A stretch of 64,000 nucleotides of DNA from Wolfiporia cocos. Taxonomy: Eukaryota > Basidiomycota > Agaricomycetes > Polyporales > Phaeolaceae. Within the stretch, counting starts at the first letter, position 1; every line of letters starts with the position of its first letter. The stretch covers positions 3,224,001-3,288,000 of the forward strand of contig JACCLO010000002.1 of the NCBI GenBank assembly GCA_029448655.1. The letters run 5' to 3'. Shown piece after piece: positions 12,418-25,228 of the stretch. Both the position numbers and the translations under genes were made by a program. Under the pieces are notes generated by a model. That model did no database searches and was not told where the DNA came from. It saw only the letters and a list, made by a program, of their open reading frames with translations.

Positions 12418-12796
12418 ATGGTCAGTTATGCCGGATTCTGCTTGAGTTTGTCTGTACTGAAATTACGGCAGGATTCTTCTTCAAAAGCCCCCGTTAAGCT
12501 CGCGACCGTCATCAAGGTCTACCACTGTAGATCTACCTCGTCATAGGATACTGACGATGAGCTGGAATTCTCCTTTCAGGTCCTTGGCCGGACTGGCTCC
12601 CGTGGTGGTGTCACCCAGGTCCGTGTGGAGTTCATGGATGACCCCAGCCGGACGATCATCCGTAACGTGAAGGGGCCTGTCCGGGAGAAGGACATTTTGG
12701 CTCTCCTGGAGAGTGAGCGTGAGGCCCGGTAAGTACAGGCCGTCTTGTGTCTATTGCACGATGTGCTGATACATGATATTAAGCCGCCTCCGGTGA
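12418..12796 (+). CDS. RPS28: 40S ribosomal protein S28 (eS28)
   Basis: Small-subunit ribosomal protein near the mRNA exit/E site. Four exons, 12418-12420, 12472-12516, 12580-12728 and 12784-12796, add to 210 nt and a 69-residue protein, the usual eS28 length. Key stretches are [31 protein letters not shown] and the C-terminal [13 protein letters not shown]. Exon 1 is only the initiator ATG, followed at once by a GT-AG intron. Without splicing the frame gives an unrelated peptide. The last exon encodes just the final residues. The assignment is secure because the spliced protein is nearly invariant in eukaryotes. Confidence 0.96.
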
Positions 12797-13485
12797 GGTG
12801 CCGGCCCTATCACTTGATCCCGTTTCTCCTATCTGGCTCTGTTTTTACCTCTACGACCATCCAAATGCTATGCGCATGAGGCTCTCACGTCAGCTTTGTA
12901 CCGGTGCTTGTATCGCTGCTACTATGATTTCACTTTCCGAGATGAACTCAAGATAGGACGTGAGCGAAACCCCCCCCCAGCAGATCACGTTGCCGAGACG
13001 TCACATTACATGGTTTCATGAGCGAAGATCGTTTCCAAATCTACTGAACGTTCGCTAAGGGAACCTTGCTGCTTCGAGATGTAAGTCTAGGACTGATGAG
13101 TATCATCTATGTGCGCTAGGAAGATTTCCCGATATCGCGCGTGGCAACATTCGATGGCAGCATGGCGCTGCCCGGCGCTGGTCGCAAACATATGTCGCCG
13201 AGATCAGCGATAAATTGCTTCGTTAAGACGGAAATTACTCTCTGGCAGTCCGCTGCTGCATTTCTGCATCCGGACAGCACTGTGGTCATCGCTTAGCTGA
13301 GTGGATGTATCATTACACCCAGCCTCAACGGGGTGATTCCGAGATTTGTCAATGTTGCATCTATCCTGCCATACGCATTATTTGCCAGCCGATATGCTGT
13401 CAAGTACTTATAGCACGCCATCATTCTGTCTAACACAAGTCACCCCGACTTCCCCCCTCCAGTCCCATTTCATAAGCCACGCCGA
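12797..13485. other. RPS28-GT8 intergenic region
   Basis: 689 bp without a convincing ORF on either strand. It contains a C9 homopolymer near 12968. I checked for tRNA-like or box C/D-like structures and saw none that were convincing. Confidence 0.4.
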
Positions 13486-14581
13486 ATGTCTCGCAAAGCT
13501 GCATACGTGACCTTGCTCACTAAAGCAGCCTACTTGCCAGGCGCTCTCGTACTGCACTTCTGTTTGGTGTCGGTCGGGTCCAGATACCCTCTGGTCGTGA
13601 TGGTGACGCCAGAGCTGTCTCAAGATGTGCGCGACGTCCTCGCAAGGAGGAACATCATAATGCGCGAGGTTGACCATCTCCTGCCGGAAGAGGGTACACA
13701 TAAGCTTTCGGCACATGACGCACGGTTTCAAGACACCTGGACGAAATTGAGGTGAAACTGATTAATTGAGTCCGTAGCTGTGACGCTGACCAGGTGATTA
13801 CAGAGCTTTTGAATTGGCCGAATATGAGGCACGTATAGTCGTTCGCCGAAATCTTTTGCTCCACGCTCAGCTAGTAATCTTCTAGCGAGTTGTCATGCTC
13901 GACTCAGACATGATCGTCATGCGGAATATGGACGAGCTGATGGATATCGAGCTGCCCTCAGACTGGATTGCCGCGGCACACGTCTGTGCCTGCAATCCGC
14001 GTAAATTGCCGCACTACCCTTCGGACTGGTGAGAACCTCTCCTCCTTATGAGCATAGTGCATATTCGTTATGCCGACGCATGCTTTAGGATACCCGAGAA
14101 TTGCGCACATACGTCGATGGTCCATCCGACCGCTCTCACGTCTCCACCCATCATTACCGAATCGAGCCCCCGTCCATACCATCTGCTGAATTCCGGCACG
14201 GTCGTTCTCAACCCCTCTTCCGAATTATTTGCAGCTATTAGGCATTTCTTGTCTACCTCGCCGCTCGTGCCCACGTTCTCCTTCCCCGATCAAGACCTTC
14301 TGGCTGCGTTCTTCAGGGGGAAATGGAAGTCGCTGCCGTGGTGCTACAATGCACTCAAAACTCTCAGAGTCATCCACAAGCCGATGTGGCGTGATGAAGA
14401 GGTTCGCTGTCTGCATTACATCCTCGCCGACAAGCCGTGGTCCACTCCGCCTGGCACCGGCGGCGATTATGAAGGAGTTAATCAGTGGTGGTGGGATCGG
14501 TTTGAAAAATTACGCGCGGAGATGCAGCCATCTGATAGCACAGGATGGGAGCTTGTTGTGTCCAACGTGGCGAAGTTATAG
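13486..14581 (+). CDS. Glycosyltransferase family 8 protein (glycogenin/galactinol-synthase-like)
   Basis: Retaining sugar-nucleotide transferase fold of the GT8 family; the acceptor is unknown. The start MSRKAAYVTLLTKAAYLPGA is the family's N-terminal strand and sugar-nucleotide loop. FELAEYEARVVMLDSDMIV carries the DxD metal/UDP-binding motif and is restored by two introns, one joining KLR to AFELAEYEA and one ending CTAG. YHLLNSGTVVLNPS is the NSG motif. The C-terminal LPWCYNALKTL and LHYILADKPW segments match the HxxGxxKPW-like end of GT8 proteins. The product is about 330 residues with no signal peptide or membrane span, so a cytosolic enzyme is inferred. The stop is TAG at 14579-14581. 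Convergent with KAE1. Confidence 0.85.
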
Positions 14582-14814
14582 CTATTTTCGGCGGAGAGTA
14601 TAGCAAACAGAGATTACTTCGGAATAATGCAGAGTACGGCGTCATAGATAGACTCAGCGAAGTTCATCTCTCGGCACGCCAATGACTTACCACACTGGTA
14701 GTTATTGCCTGTAGAGGGCTATACAACACGGATCCCGATGATCTTCTGTAACTAGACATCTTCAAGAGCTAATGATACATTCTGGTATTCATGACCAGAT
14801 TGAGAAAAATGTCA

Positions 14815-16291
14815 TCAGGCCCTCCATGCGACATGGACTTCGTCCGTGCGGAACCTACAATGCCGTGTCAGCGGACATAGACCTGGACGCGAGCGGCGCA
14901 CCTCTGGGTGCAAGTGCTCTTCGAGAGTGGCGTCTGGAAGCCCATCCGATAGCTAAGCAAACCTGCTTGAGCGATCATGATGCCATTATCGATGCAGAAT
15001 CTAGGGGACGAATGCTCGATTAGTCCAACGTCGTTCAGCAATACGCGACGCTAGAGCACAAACCGTTCATCGGTAGCGAAGACCTGACCACCACGTTCCT
15101 CGGCCATGACGCCCATCATCTCCTGCAGCCGCTCATTACCTGCATCGTCGCTCCGTGATTAGTCTCAATGCAGCATGCGCGTGAACAAACGTACAGCCTA
15201 CTCCTCCCACGATGAGTACTTCTTTGCTACCTATGTGCGCCATTGCACGTTCAGTAATTTCCACTAACATCGCGTATACGGTTTCTTGCAACGAGAAACA
15301 CAAGTCTTGCGGCGTTATTATGTCCTCATCCGCGTTGTCCGAGCCTCCGGAGCGAAACCGCTTATCCTGTGTGTATGCCTCGGTAGACGTAAGAATCCCG
15401 GAGAGACTAATATCCATGCCCTTTGTGGTGTATGGCAGTGGAAGCAGACGCTTCCCCCTGCTCTACTGATCAGCGCTATCCACATGCACAGCACGGTCGG
15501 AGCCTCCTACTTCTTTGCTTCCTGTTCGATGTTGTACCCAGGACTCGGATCATTGCTGAGGTTTATGACCCGCGCGAATCGGTCGAGACAGTTCCCGACA
15601 GCGATGTCGAGTGTTTCGCCGAATATCCGGTAGCATTGTTGTGAATAGGCGATGACCTGCGTGTTCCCTCCCGACACGTATAGCACGACCGGGTTCTGCG
15701 CTCCCGTTATTTGCCGACCCATCTCAATATCTGTTCAATGTAAGTTCGCAGGAGGTATTATGCATCCGATCGGTATACCCACGGCCCACGCAGTGGTTGA
15801 CACCCACGAGAGGTTTGTTATACAAGAGTGATAGTGTCCGCGCCACTAACGCGACAGAAGTCAGTGGTGCCCCCATTCCTGGTCCTTGGGTCCAATGTCA
15901 ACTCTGACACGGCGCGTAGAACTGCCAAACGGTTACCTTTCGTGTAGCAGATGCAGTCGACATCATGCAATGTGATCCCCGCCTTCTTCAAGGCGTCATT
16001 GATGACGGTCAAGGCCCATTCTCGATGATGCTGCGCCGTGTCCCGCGGCAAAAACCCCTCGCCAGGTGGTGTAATGTACGTATGTCGCACGTTCGATAGT
16101 ACAGTCGTTGAATCATCCGGTCCATGGCGAATGATGCCTGCACCGAATTTGTTCGCTGATCCCTCGAGACCGAGGGCGAGATACGGCTTATCTATACGGC
16201 ATGTCGTGCTGAGCTCTTCGGGAAGATCTCATACGCATGACTGCGCACCGGGGAGCTTGAGAGGCGAGCGTTTGCGTATCCTGCCGGGCAT
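14815..16291 (-). CDS. KAE1: tRNA N6-adenosine threonylcarbamoyltransferase Kae1 (KEOPS catalytic subunit)
   Basis: Transfers threonylcarbamoyl to A37 of ANN-decoding tRNAs as the catalytic subunit of the KEOPS/EKC complex. Visible motifs include [14 protein letters not shown], the metal-binding VNHCVGHIEMGR (H-x3-H across an intron), [15 protein letters not shown], and the C-terminal [15 protein letters not shown] and [12 protein letters not shown]. Start ATG 16289-16291: exon 1 ([14 protein letters not shown]) ends phase 1 at GTGCGC and joins GATAAGCCG to give [11 protein letters not shown]. The last two introns (TTTGTGC...CTAG and GTGCGCC...GTAG) are needed to reach the TGA at 14815-14817. 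Only 198 bp separate it from the divergent LYS1. Confidence 0.94.
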
Positions 16292-16366
16292 CGTTGTGGC
16301 TGGAGAGATGAAGGGCACTCGAGCGCTTATGGATCGCGATGTGAAGAGTGACGCGATCGGCCATTT

Positions 16367-16372
16367 CACGTG
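16367..16372. promoter_or_regulatory. CACGTG E-box in KAE1/LYS1 promoter
   Basis: Perfect CACGTG palindrome in the 198-bp bidirectional promoter, about 76 bp from the KAE1 ATG and 118 bp from the LYS1 ATG. Confidence 0.4.
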
Positions 16373-16489
16373 ACTGATCATTATGGGCGTCTATACACCA
16401 GAGTCATCCCAAGTCACCCTAAAATTCATCCTCGTCGTGCTGATCGTCTTGCTTGCTTTTTCCGTACATCTTACACCGACCCCATCACC

Positions 16490-17774
<1,285 letters not shown>

Positions 17775-18380
17775 TAGTTGCCCTATGTTGAGAGACGACG
17801 AGTGCTGTATCACTAATCGACTCAATTGACCGATCGGGGAAACTATGTCTTCAGGGAACTACAAGCCCCTTCCAGCCGTTGTCTTGATGAGGTGGCGCCA
17901 AGATAAACTTGATGATCCCACCTGTCCAATGTTACACCCACGGCGTGTTGTTCAATGTACTGCACAAGATGCAAGCGCGCCGCGTGAGATGTGAGCATGC
18001 CCCGCCATCGCGAGTCGCATACGCGAGTGCAGTGCAAGTTGCTCGCAGGAAACAGCGAGGGCGCGGGATGATGGACGCACTTAAACATCACGACCGGTTG
18101 CTATGCTGATTGAACAAAGGCGTTGCTCGAGGCGGTGTGTTATATTATGGAGAACTGCGGACACGTTCATCCTTTCCGTTGATTTCCTTCCATCTTGTCT
18201 GGTTCGTTGTGTTGGCATTCTCTCTTTCTTCTCTTCATACTACATCCACTTGGGCCCGGCCGACTCTCCGGTGCGAACGCTGCGCATTTTTGCACTGGTG
18301 CTGGTCGCCTTTCCTTCTAATCAATCCTCGAACATCTCGTCTTGTCGTCCACCTCGTCGTTCATTGCTTCGTTTCCCAAC
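17775..18380. other. LYS1-unknown gene intergenic region
   Basis: 606 bp. The second half is pyrimidine-rich (CTT/TCC runs at about 18170-18370), as in strong fungal promoters and leaders. No recognisable gene was seen; the overlapping small ORFs have no familiar motif. Confidence 0.35.
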
Positions 18381-19698
18381 ATGCCTCTCGCCATTCCCCT
18401 AATCCCTGAGATCTCAATTTCTCTCGCGTCGCCTGAAGAGCCTGTACCTGAGCCCTTCTCCCCGTTCTCTCCCGGCTTTGGTGCTCAGAAATTTGCTCCG
18501 GTCGACGGTGACGACAACTGGCGGGCTACCCTTCTTTCGCCCCCGCCTGTCCTGTCTCCAAGGAACCTCTCTCCTCTTCGCCCCACAGACTCGCCTGTCA
18601 AGGGCCAGGGCCTCGAGAGAGAACGCTTCGAGGCACTTCTCAGGGCCTCGCGCGAGCGGAATGTTGCGCTGGGCAGCAAGAAGGCGCTCGATCTCCGGAA
18701 GGAGATTGCAATAAAGGCTCACAAAAGCAAGCAAGGTACGTTTATTCTCGAGATCTAAACACAGAAAGGCCTAATCATGGTCGCATATTCGCCGTCATTG
18801 TTTACCAGTTGAGCGCCGGGCCCTGTTCCTGTCCAAGGTGCAGGCACCGCCCTCCCCGACAGCCACGCTCACTCCCAAAACCCCGCCGGAGTCCCCGGCG
18901 ATCTTCCACTACAGCCTGCCCTCCCCGGGCCTAGATTCCCCAATCGCTGTGTTTGAGTCGCTCTCCCAGGGCAAGTCCAGCGCGCCGGCGCGGGAGCCAT
19001 GGGTTGAGCAGGTCGATTTCCGCTTCCCTGGCCATCCTGCACGCACCCCTCCCCTTAGGTCCGCACCGGTAGTCACCAGGCGGCAACCGTTGCCGTCGCT
19101 CGACCAAATTACTGCCCGTCTGAGCTCTCACGTCGTGGCGCCCGGCCAGACCTCGTCTCGCACCTCCGCGCGTCTGCCAGCCTTCCTGCAGTCGGGCAGG
19201 CGCTCTCCTCCCCAGGAGACGGACTTGTCTACGCCCAAAGTTCGGCCACCGCTTCCGACCGCCGTGGGCCGTCTCCACTTCCCTTCGAGACCTGCGCCTG
19301 CCCAGGAGACCGAACAGAAGCTGCCGATCCACGAGCCAAAGCCGTGCCTGCCTCCCACGTCGCCCACGCTTGCCCAGTCGCCTAAGCTCCAAGTAACGAC
19401 AACGGTCGTCCCGCGCACATCTACAATGTCGCCGACGGAGTTCACCGAGTCCAACTTGCTCGCGCACCAGTCGTGCTCTGGCTCCCGTGAGGATACCGCG
19501 CGCATGATGCTTACGCGGCTGCGGCGCCGTACCCTGCCCCCGGTCGCTGCCGTCTCCGAGGCCGGCGTGCCTTTCCCGACCGTGCAGGATGGCGAACAGG
19601 AGCGGAAGATGCGCCGACGTAGCGCGCCTCCCGAGCTGCAGGGGCGCGAGCGCACTGGCTTCTCGCATCCGATTCTTGCGCTGCCCGGGGCCTTCTGA
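18381..19698 (+). CDS. Proline/serine-rich protein of unknown function
   Basis: I do not recognise this protein. Two exons (18381-18735, 18809-19698) join in phase 1 to give 414 residues. The N-terminus MPLAIPLIPEISISLASPEE is followed by SP-rich low complexity. A basic, probably helical segment with ERERFEALLRASRERNVALG and KKALDLRKEIAIKAH spans about residues 75-115. The remaining 300 residues are very rich in Pro, Ser and Thr with many SP/TP dipeptides and PPxP motifs, so they are probably disordered and a possible kinase target. No signal peptide or membrane span is seen. The long antisense ORFs here result from GC-rich codons. The start is the first ATG after a pyrimidine-rich leader. 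Convergent with IES1. Confidence 0.7.
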
Positions 19699-20493
19699 GC
19701 CGTATCGACCGGCAGTCCGGCGTTCTCCCGTGTAGTTTCTTGCCTTTTCGCCTTCTTCTCGATTGAATGTTGCAATGGACACTCCGTGGATATTCACGTG
19801 TACTTGACTGAACCATGGATTGATTGAACCTTCTGCGCGTCGTCTCGTCATGAATCCGTTGGATTCTGGACCCATGCTGACTAGTAGTTGTACGATGGCG
19901 CTTGGAGTATTTATTTAGACCCTGGTGCGATAGAGGAAGGCGTGGTTGATCCATGACCTATTCTCTGTTAGCTGTTCTTACTCTATGTAGGCTGTGCCTT
20001 CGCACCGGGTCTTCCCAGCGTCGAGTTGTCCTCCTTTGTACCGCCAATCACTGACCCAGTGTCAATACAGATGGAAGGGCTGTGCCCTGTCAAAACTCAG
20101 TCATGATGCACGATGTGTGATGTCCATGTTTTTGAACCTTGAGGATGAACTTTCCTTTTGCCTGGTGCGCAATCTCCAGTAATGGTGGTCGTCGTTAAGC
20201 GATTCGGTGTTCATCATTGAAATTGAATAAACATGACTCAATCATTCGGCGCTTGTGGCTTCAGGAATCAGTTAGAGGCTGAAGAACACAAGGGATCATG
20301 CAGTGCAACGTATGTACATTTTGCGTCCGGGATATTACACGACTCATCTCGCATGCCGGTGGCATGTCTACGGCTACATGAAACCTTACAAAGATCACCC
20401 CGATTCACTGGTCAGTAATAAGTTTTCCTATCGTCTGTCATTGGTGAACCCTTCGAAAAATGGTCACTTGGATCTCCGGGATTCCAACCGCAA
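19699..20493. other. Convergent 3' region between unknown gene and IES1
   Basis: 795 bp between two convergent stops. It presumably holds both 3' UTRs. No gene or repeat was recognised. Confidence 0.35.
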
Positions 20494-22573
20494 CTACTGC
20501 CAATGCTGCACCTGCTGCAAACGACCTGTGCTCTCGTCAGACTGGCCAGCAGGCGGGGACTGTTGCTGCTGTTGCGGAACCTGCTGCTGGGATTGGGCCT
20601 GGCTATGGGGCAGTTGTCGGTGTATTGGGATAGGCGACGTGGCCACAATTGGGTTGCGAGTTGGTGACGGATCTTTGCCTCGCAGGCGCGTCAGCACCTT
20701 CAGTCGGCGGTCTACATAGCCAAATCCGTCGTTAGTGAATCGGCCAGGGGAAATCTGCCAAGTAAGTGCTCCGAGGGACGCGTACCATAATCCAATCGGA
20801 CATGCTCGTCAGGGTCGTCGTCCGAATCCTCAAGCGGGTCGGAGTGTGTAACGACATGCCATGCATCTATCACGATGAGTAATGAGAACCACGGCGGGTA
20901 CCTGCTATGGAGCAGGTACTACATACGTTCTAACATTGTGCGCTCGCGCCCTAGCGACGCGGGATCATCTAAATTTTCGATCGTCAGCACAGACTGCTAT
21001 ACGCAGACAAACTCGCTCACGTACATTGGTAGACAGATTGGCGCGGCTGGCGCAGGGGATCGTGCGTCCCGTGCGGGAGGCTTGAAAATTCGTGCGAAAC
21101 CGACGAGCCACGGCTGCCGCCAGGCGTCGAGGCCGCAGCCTGCCGATGCGAGCGGGGGCGCCTTAGAGCCGCCAGGTCCTGCGCTAATGCACCACACATT
21201 CAATAAATCAGCGTCTGCACGGTGACGGCATTCCGGTCGCCGCGCGCGTACTCACAGGTGAAGGACGCGCTCGGGGCGGTTGGGATTGGGGGTGGAGGCG
21301 GATTGCGCGCGCGCTGCTTCTCCATCTCCATCTCGTCCACGAGCTCCTTGAGGAACTTGCTCCGCTCGGCACTCTTCTTGCGGCCGAACTCAATCTCCTC
21401 GATTGGGTCGACGTTCTCCGTCGCCATCTCCTCGCGCGAGAGGCTATGCATCCGTGGAACCTTGCCTGGGTGGCTGCGCGAGTATTCATCGTCGAACGGA
21501 TTTGGCTTGTCCCCGCCAGAGAGATAGTGGAACATGAGCCATAGGAACGCCCGCGCGCGGGTAGGCGATGACAAGTTGACCGGGAGGAAAAGGTCTAGGA
21601 AATCTACCGGCGGATCGAAGTGGCTAGACACTTGCTGTATGCGCGTCAATGAGGTGAACCCTGGTAAGCGCGTGATGATGACCAACCTGTGAGTGGTTAG
21701 CGTTTGATAGAACAAAGATCAGGTTGACAATGCTCGTAGGAGGGATCACGCCGGACCGCTGAATGAATCAAGACGCCGATCAATGATTGTCCTAGGCTAA
21801 GACGACAGACCTACCGCCTTGTCGAGAATTTCCTGCGGAGTGGAAGGTGGCGGGGTCTTGAATTCAAAAGGCAGTAGGGCAGCCTTCAGGCAATTTTTTA
21901 TGCGCGGGGCATCCTGTAGATTACCGTTTGTCTTTTGCAGGGAAGGCACAGGATGGTAACTGCGCAGAGCGGTCTTCATCTCCGGAAAGACTGTGATAAT
22001 GTGCCTTAGTAAGCTAATCGCTCTGGTACGTAGGGCACACAAGGTCCAGCGGCACGCACAAGCCATGGTAGTGTTAATTCGGCCGACGTTGGTAAGCAGG
22101 GATATCTTGGCAAACTCGATCGCAAAAGCGGGTGTCTCGACCATCTTCTCCTTGAGAACCTTGGAGCACTTGCTCGAATTGTACAACGCGTTCACATAGA
22201 GGTCGCAGAAATTTACGACAGGCTTGCCCGGCGCCAAGTAGTCGACAAAGGCACATGTGCGATCGGCAAAGATGTGATATAGAAGGGCATACTGGAGATC
22301 TTCGCGAGTGAGAGGCTCGGCGTCGCCACGCTTTATTGGGAGGGTCTTGCGGCCGAGGTATTGGGGACTATGGCGGAAGTGAGCAGAGAGCTGGTCGGGG
22401 GGGAGATTGGGCTCACGGGGTGGTGACCTGCTGGGGGTTCCAGGTGTGAACGGAGGAGAGAGCGGAGGGGCGGTCTGTAGAGCTGGATGACGCCATGAAG
22501 AGGGAAAAGAAGAGGATGCGCGGTGGGTGTACTGACCCTGCGAGCACGAGGCGGCAGGTGTGTCGTCGTCCAT
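20494..22573 (-). CDS. IES1: INO80 complex subunit Ies1-like protein
   Basis: Non-catalytic subunit of the INO80 remodelling complex, nuclear. Start ATG 22571-22573. The signature blocks are IKRGDAEPLTREDLQYALLYHIF, then FCDLYVNALYNSSKCSKVLKEKM and FAKISLLTNVGRINTT-MAFFPEMKTALRSYHPVPSLQ (restored by an intron beginning GTGCGT and ending CACAG). LQDAPRIKNCLKAAL, an INLIF-like block (IVNLIFVLSN) and ARAFLWLMFHYL, followed by ENVDPIEEIEFG, complete it. These match the fungal Ies1 family in order. The N-terminus is disordered. The C-terminus carries an acidic stretch (LEDSDDDPDE), then VLTRLRGKDPSPTRN and a glutamine-rich tail ending at the TAG at 20494-20496. I infer a role with the INO80 ATPase encoded at 1-5312. 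Confidence 0.82.
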
Positions 22574-22627
22574 GCTGATTGCTTTATATCACAGAACTGA
22601 ACGGGAGATCTGGGGCTTCGCGAGGCT

Positions 22628-22633
22628 CACGTG
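22628..22633. promoter_or_regulatory. CACGTG E-box upstream of IES1
   Basis: Perfect CACGTG palindrome 55 bp upstream of the IES1 start codon. Confidence 0.35.
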
Positions 22634-24344
22634 TGGACTGGGGGCAGTATGCTTTGTCCGATACACATCAGCTCAAAACGATCGATGATGCCCGGAGGAA
22701 ACAGAAAAAGTCGAAGGGCCACCCGGGCGCGGCAGACGAGGAGGGGCCTGTGCGCGTCGCCTGTGCGAGCAGCGAGGACAAAGAGGCCGACGTGGCGGAG
22801 AATAATACGAGGAGCCGACTGCCTGCGAGAATAGGAATTGTGGCGACAACGGGCGCGCGGGCGCCTACGGCCCAAAAGATCTCACAGGCTGATCTCCGCA
22901 CGCGCCTGCGCTATCCGTACCTTCGCGGATGCAAATTCGACGCCCAGTGGGCCACCAGCCCCCCCGCCATCCACCCGCGCTCTATCTGCGCTCGGCGATG
23001 TGCGTGCGCTGTGCGAGGGCGGGACGAGCACTTGTTGCCCGCAGAGCACACTGCGGACCGACCCTCGCCATCTTACGCCTCCCGCTCGTGATCGCGTCCG
23101 CGGCCTGGGAGCTGTTTAAACCAGTCCTTTGTGCCCCTGTCCGCCAGGATCATTCCGTGCATGCGCCCCCTATTGTCCAGCCTCTCGCGGCGACCAAAAG
23201 ACCGCGTCTACCAATGTTAATCCAACCTCCTTCCAATGGGTCACCTTGATGGCTGGCGTGTCTGCAGCGGCAGCCAGCGGCCCGACTCTCACCATTCTCC
23301 CGGCCACTGGCCGCCATAATATTCGCACACCCATTGGCACTCGTTGTCGTGTTCGTTGGACAGTTCACTGTGCCCTCAGACAGCGTAAGTCCGCCGGGAC
23401 CCAGGCTTACGCGCCTGCGGTCGCCCTCGCGAATGGTAACGTCCATGTGCCGAAAATTGAGCGGGCCACCCTCGTGCGCGCTGTCGGTATTTTGAGGGCA
23501 CACTGCCTGTAGTTCCAGGTCCTCTGACACAGCCCTGCGCTTGCGATCAGAAGGCCTACGTGATTCCTGGGAATGATTCTGCCCTGGCCTCTTGAGTCTG
23601 CTGCATTTGGCGCGGCGAGCCTGTCTGCCGCAAGAGGCGGGTGCATGCGCATACCTGTTATCGATCTCAGTCTTGGCTTCGGACCCGCGCCAGCACTTTC
23701 CCAGCGAGCCACCGCTTCCTCGTGCAGGGTCTGCGGATTACGAACAAGGTGGCGAGCTAGAGCATTCCCCTGCATTCTAAGTGCCGTGATCTGTCCAGCC
23801 GGCGCTCCGCGATTTTCGAAGGGACTAATTCTCGACCGATTCTCCTGGGAGCACTTCGGTTGATTCTCTCCGGCCCTGAGTTCCTATATGCTGTATCTGA
23901 TTAGACAGGAGAACGCGCTTCCTCGTGCCCCACGAAACGTAACGGTCGTGTATTTTTATTCAGCAGGATTGAGCAGTCAAATTCATCGAACGAGACGACC
24001 GGCTATGCGCGAGTACGTACGGATAAAATGCGTGGTGTTTAGGCCCCAGAAAGGCAGCAATATTGAAGCGACCGTGCGCCATAGTCGTCCGGCGCAGGCC
24101 CACATCTCCGAGCTCCGACGTCTTAGTGACAAATGTAATTGTGACGCGACGCCTAACTGTGATCACAATCAGCAGCCTCTCCCCAAAATCGTGAGCGCCC
24201 TAGTGGGCTCTGCCTTGAGCCTCGTATGAAACGTTTACACACACCCGACTTGTTTCGGCAATGGGTTGAACGACCGGCAAAACCCAGTGCAATACATCCT
24301 CGTCCTCCGCGTCGGTGGCGCGCCGGGCGCTTACATGATACGCT

Positions 24345-24350
24345 CACGTG
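24345..24350. promoter_or_regulatory. CACGTG E-box upstream of TIM8
   Basis: Perfect CACGTG palindrome about 110 bp upstream of the TIM8 start codon. Confidence 0.35.
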
Positions 24351-24460
24351 ATCGTACCGCTTTCGCTTTTGCTTTTACGTGTACGCGCTCGCGGAGCCTC
24401 AGGGCGCCTACCGAAAAGTCCTCTTTCGGAGCAGCCACACACGACATATCCACTTTCGCC

Positions 24461-24843
24461 ATGGCCGACAAATTTGACGAGGCAACGCAGGTGAGCTATG
24501 GCGCTGTGTGTGGACGCAATAGACTGACACATCTTCTGCGTAGAAAGAGCTGTCTCAATTCGTAGAGACAGAGCAGGCTCAGGCGCGGCTGCACCAATCC
24601 ATTCATACCTTCACGAGCATGTGCTGGGATAAGTGCGTATCTCGTCGCAAGCTCTCATGGAGTTGTTGACATGAAGATCCGGCAACGTGATTTATTTGCA
24701 GGTGCATCACTGGCACGCCTTCCACCCGCTTCTCGCGCAGCGAAGAATCCTGCCTCGCCAATTGTGTGGACCGCTTCCTGGATACGAGTCTCTTCATGGT
24801 TAAGCAGATTGAGCACCAGCGCGAACAGGCACGCTATCAATGA
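24461..24843 (+). CDS. TIM8: Mitochondrial import inner membrane translocase subunit Tim8
   Basis: Small Tim chaperone that, with Tim13, escorts hydrophobic precursors (for example Tim23) across the intermembrane space. Exons 24461-24490, 24544-24632 and 24702-24843 sum to 261 nt and an 86-residue protein, the family length. The twin CX3C motifs are C-WDK-C (split by intron 2) and C-LAN-C, with the expected spacing. The acidic N-terminus (MADKFDEATQKELSQFVETE) and VDRFLDTSLFMVKQIEHQR match Tim8 rather than Tim9, 10 or 13. Both introns are GT-AG. Convergent with the acyltransferase. Confidence 0.93.
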
Positions 24844-25228
24844 CAGCAAGGCCGGTCCGCAGTCTAACTCGAGTCCGCGTGTAACGCCCGTAGGTCACAA
24901 TAGCAGGTTCTCGAAGCAATAGCCGGAGTGCGTGCGTGAGCGTTCCTCTGCGGTTGGACACACTATTGTGGCCGAACTCGTCCTTGGGATGTATGATGCA
25001 ACATTCGGATAGAACCTATCGTGTGGAACACGAAGCGTTGCGACAAAATGTCCGCTGGAATTTGAAGAGCGACGCGATACAGGTATTAGTGGCAACGACA
25101 TACAAATATACTACTGAGACAACAACAACACAGCAACGTTGCAACAGTAAATTCTCCGGAAAACAAAACGCAAGCGATAGTGATTTACAATCGTATTCGG
25201 CTGCGTTCTCTTCCCGAAACTACACCGT
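24844..25228. other. Convergent 3' region TIM8 / acyltransferase
   Basis: 385 bp between two stops. It includes an A/C-rich stretch with several ACAACAACA-type repeats near 25110-25140. No gene was recognised. Confidence 0.35.

Larger units (their letters stand above)
22574..24460. other. Long IES1-TIM8 intergenic region
   Basis: 1.9 kb between divergent starts, unusually long for this part of the window. It is GC-rich and full of small overlapping ORFs, none with a recognisable motif or consistent splice logic. CACGTG sites lie near both ends. A non-coding RNA or a fast-evolving gene cannot be excluded. Confidence 0.35.

Noticed and set aside
14772..15023. Plus [23 protein letters not shown]
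   Set aside because: Antisense to the last KAE1 exons, which are well supported.
18931..19875. 314- and 215-codon minus ORFs
   Set aside because: Antisense to the proline-rich gene in GC-rich codons; Arg/Gly-rich with no motif.
22574..24460. A hidden gene between IES1 and TIM8
   Set aside because: Several overlapping ORFs on both strands, but none has a recognisable motif or a consistent splice model.
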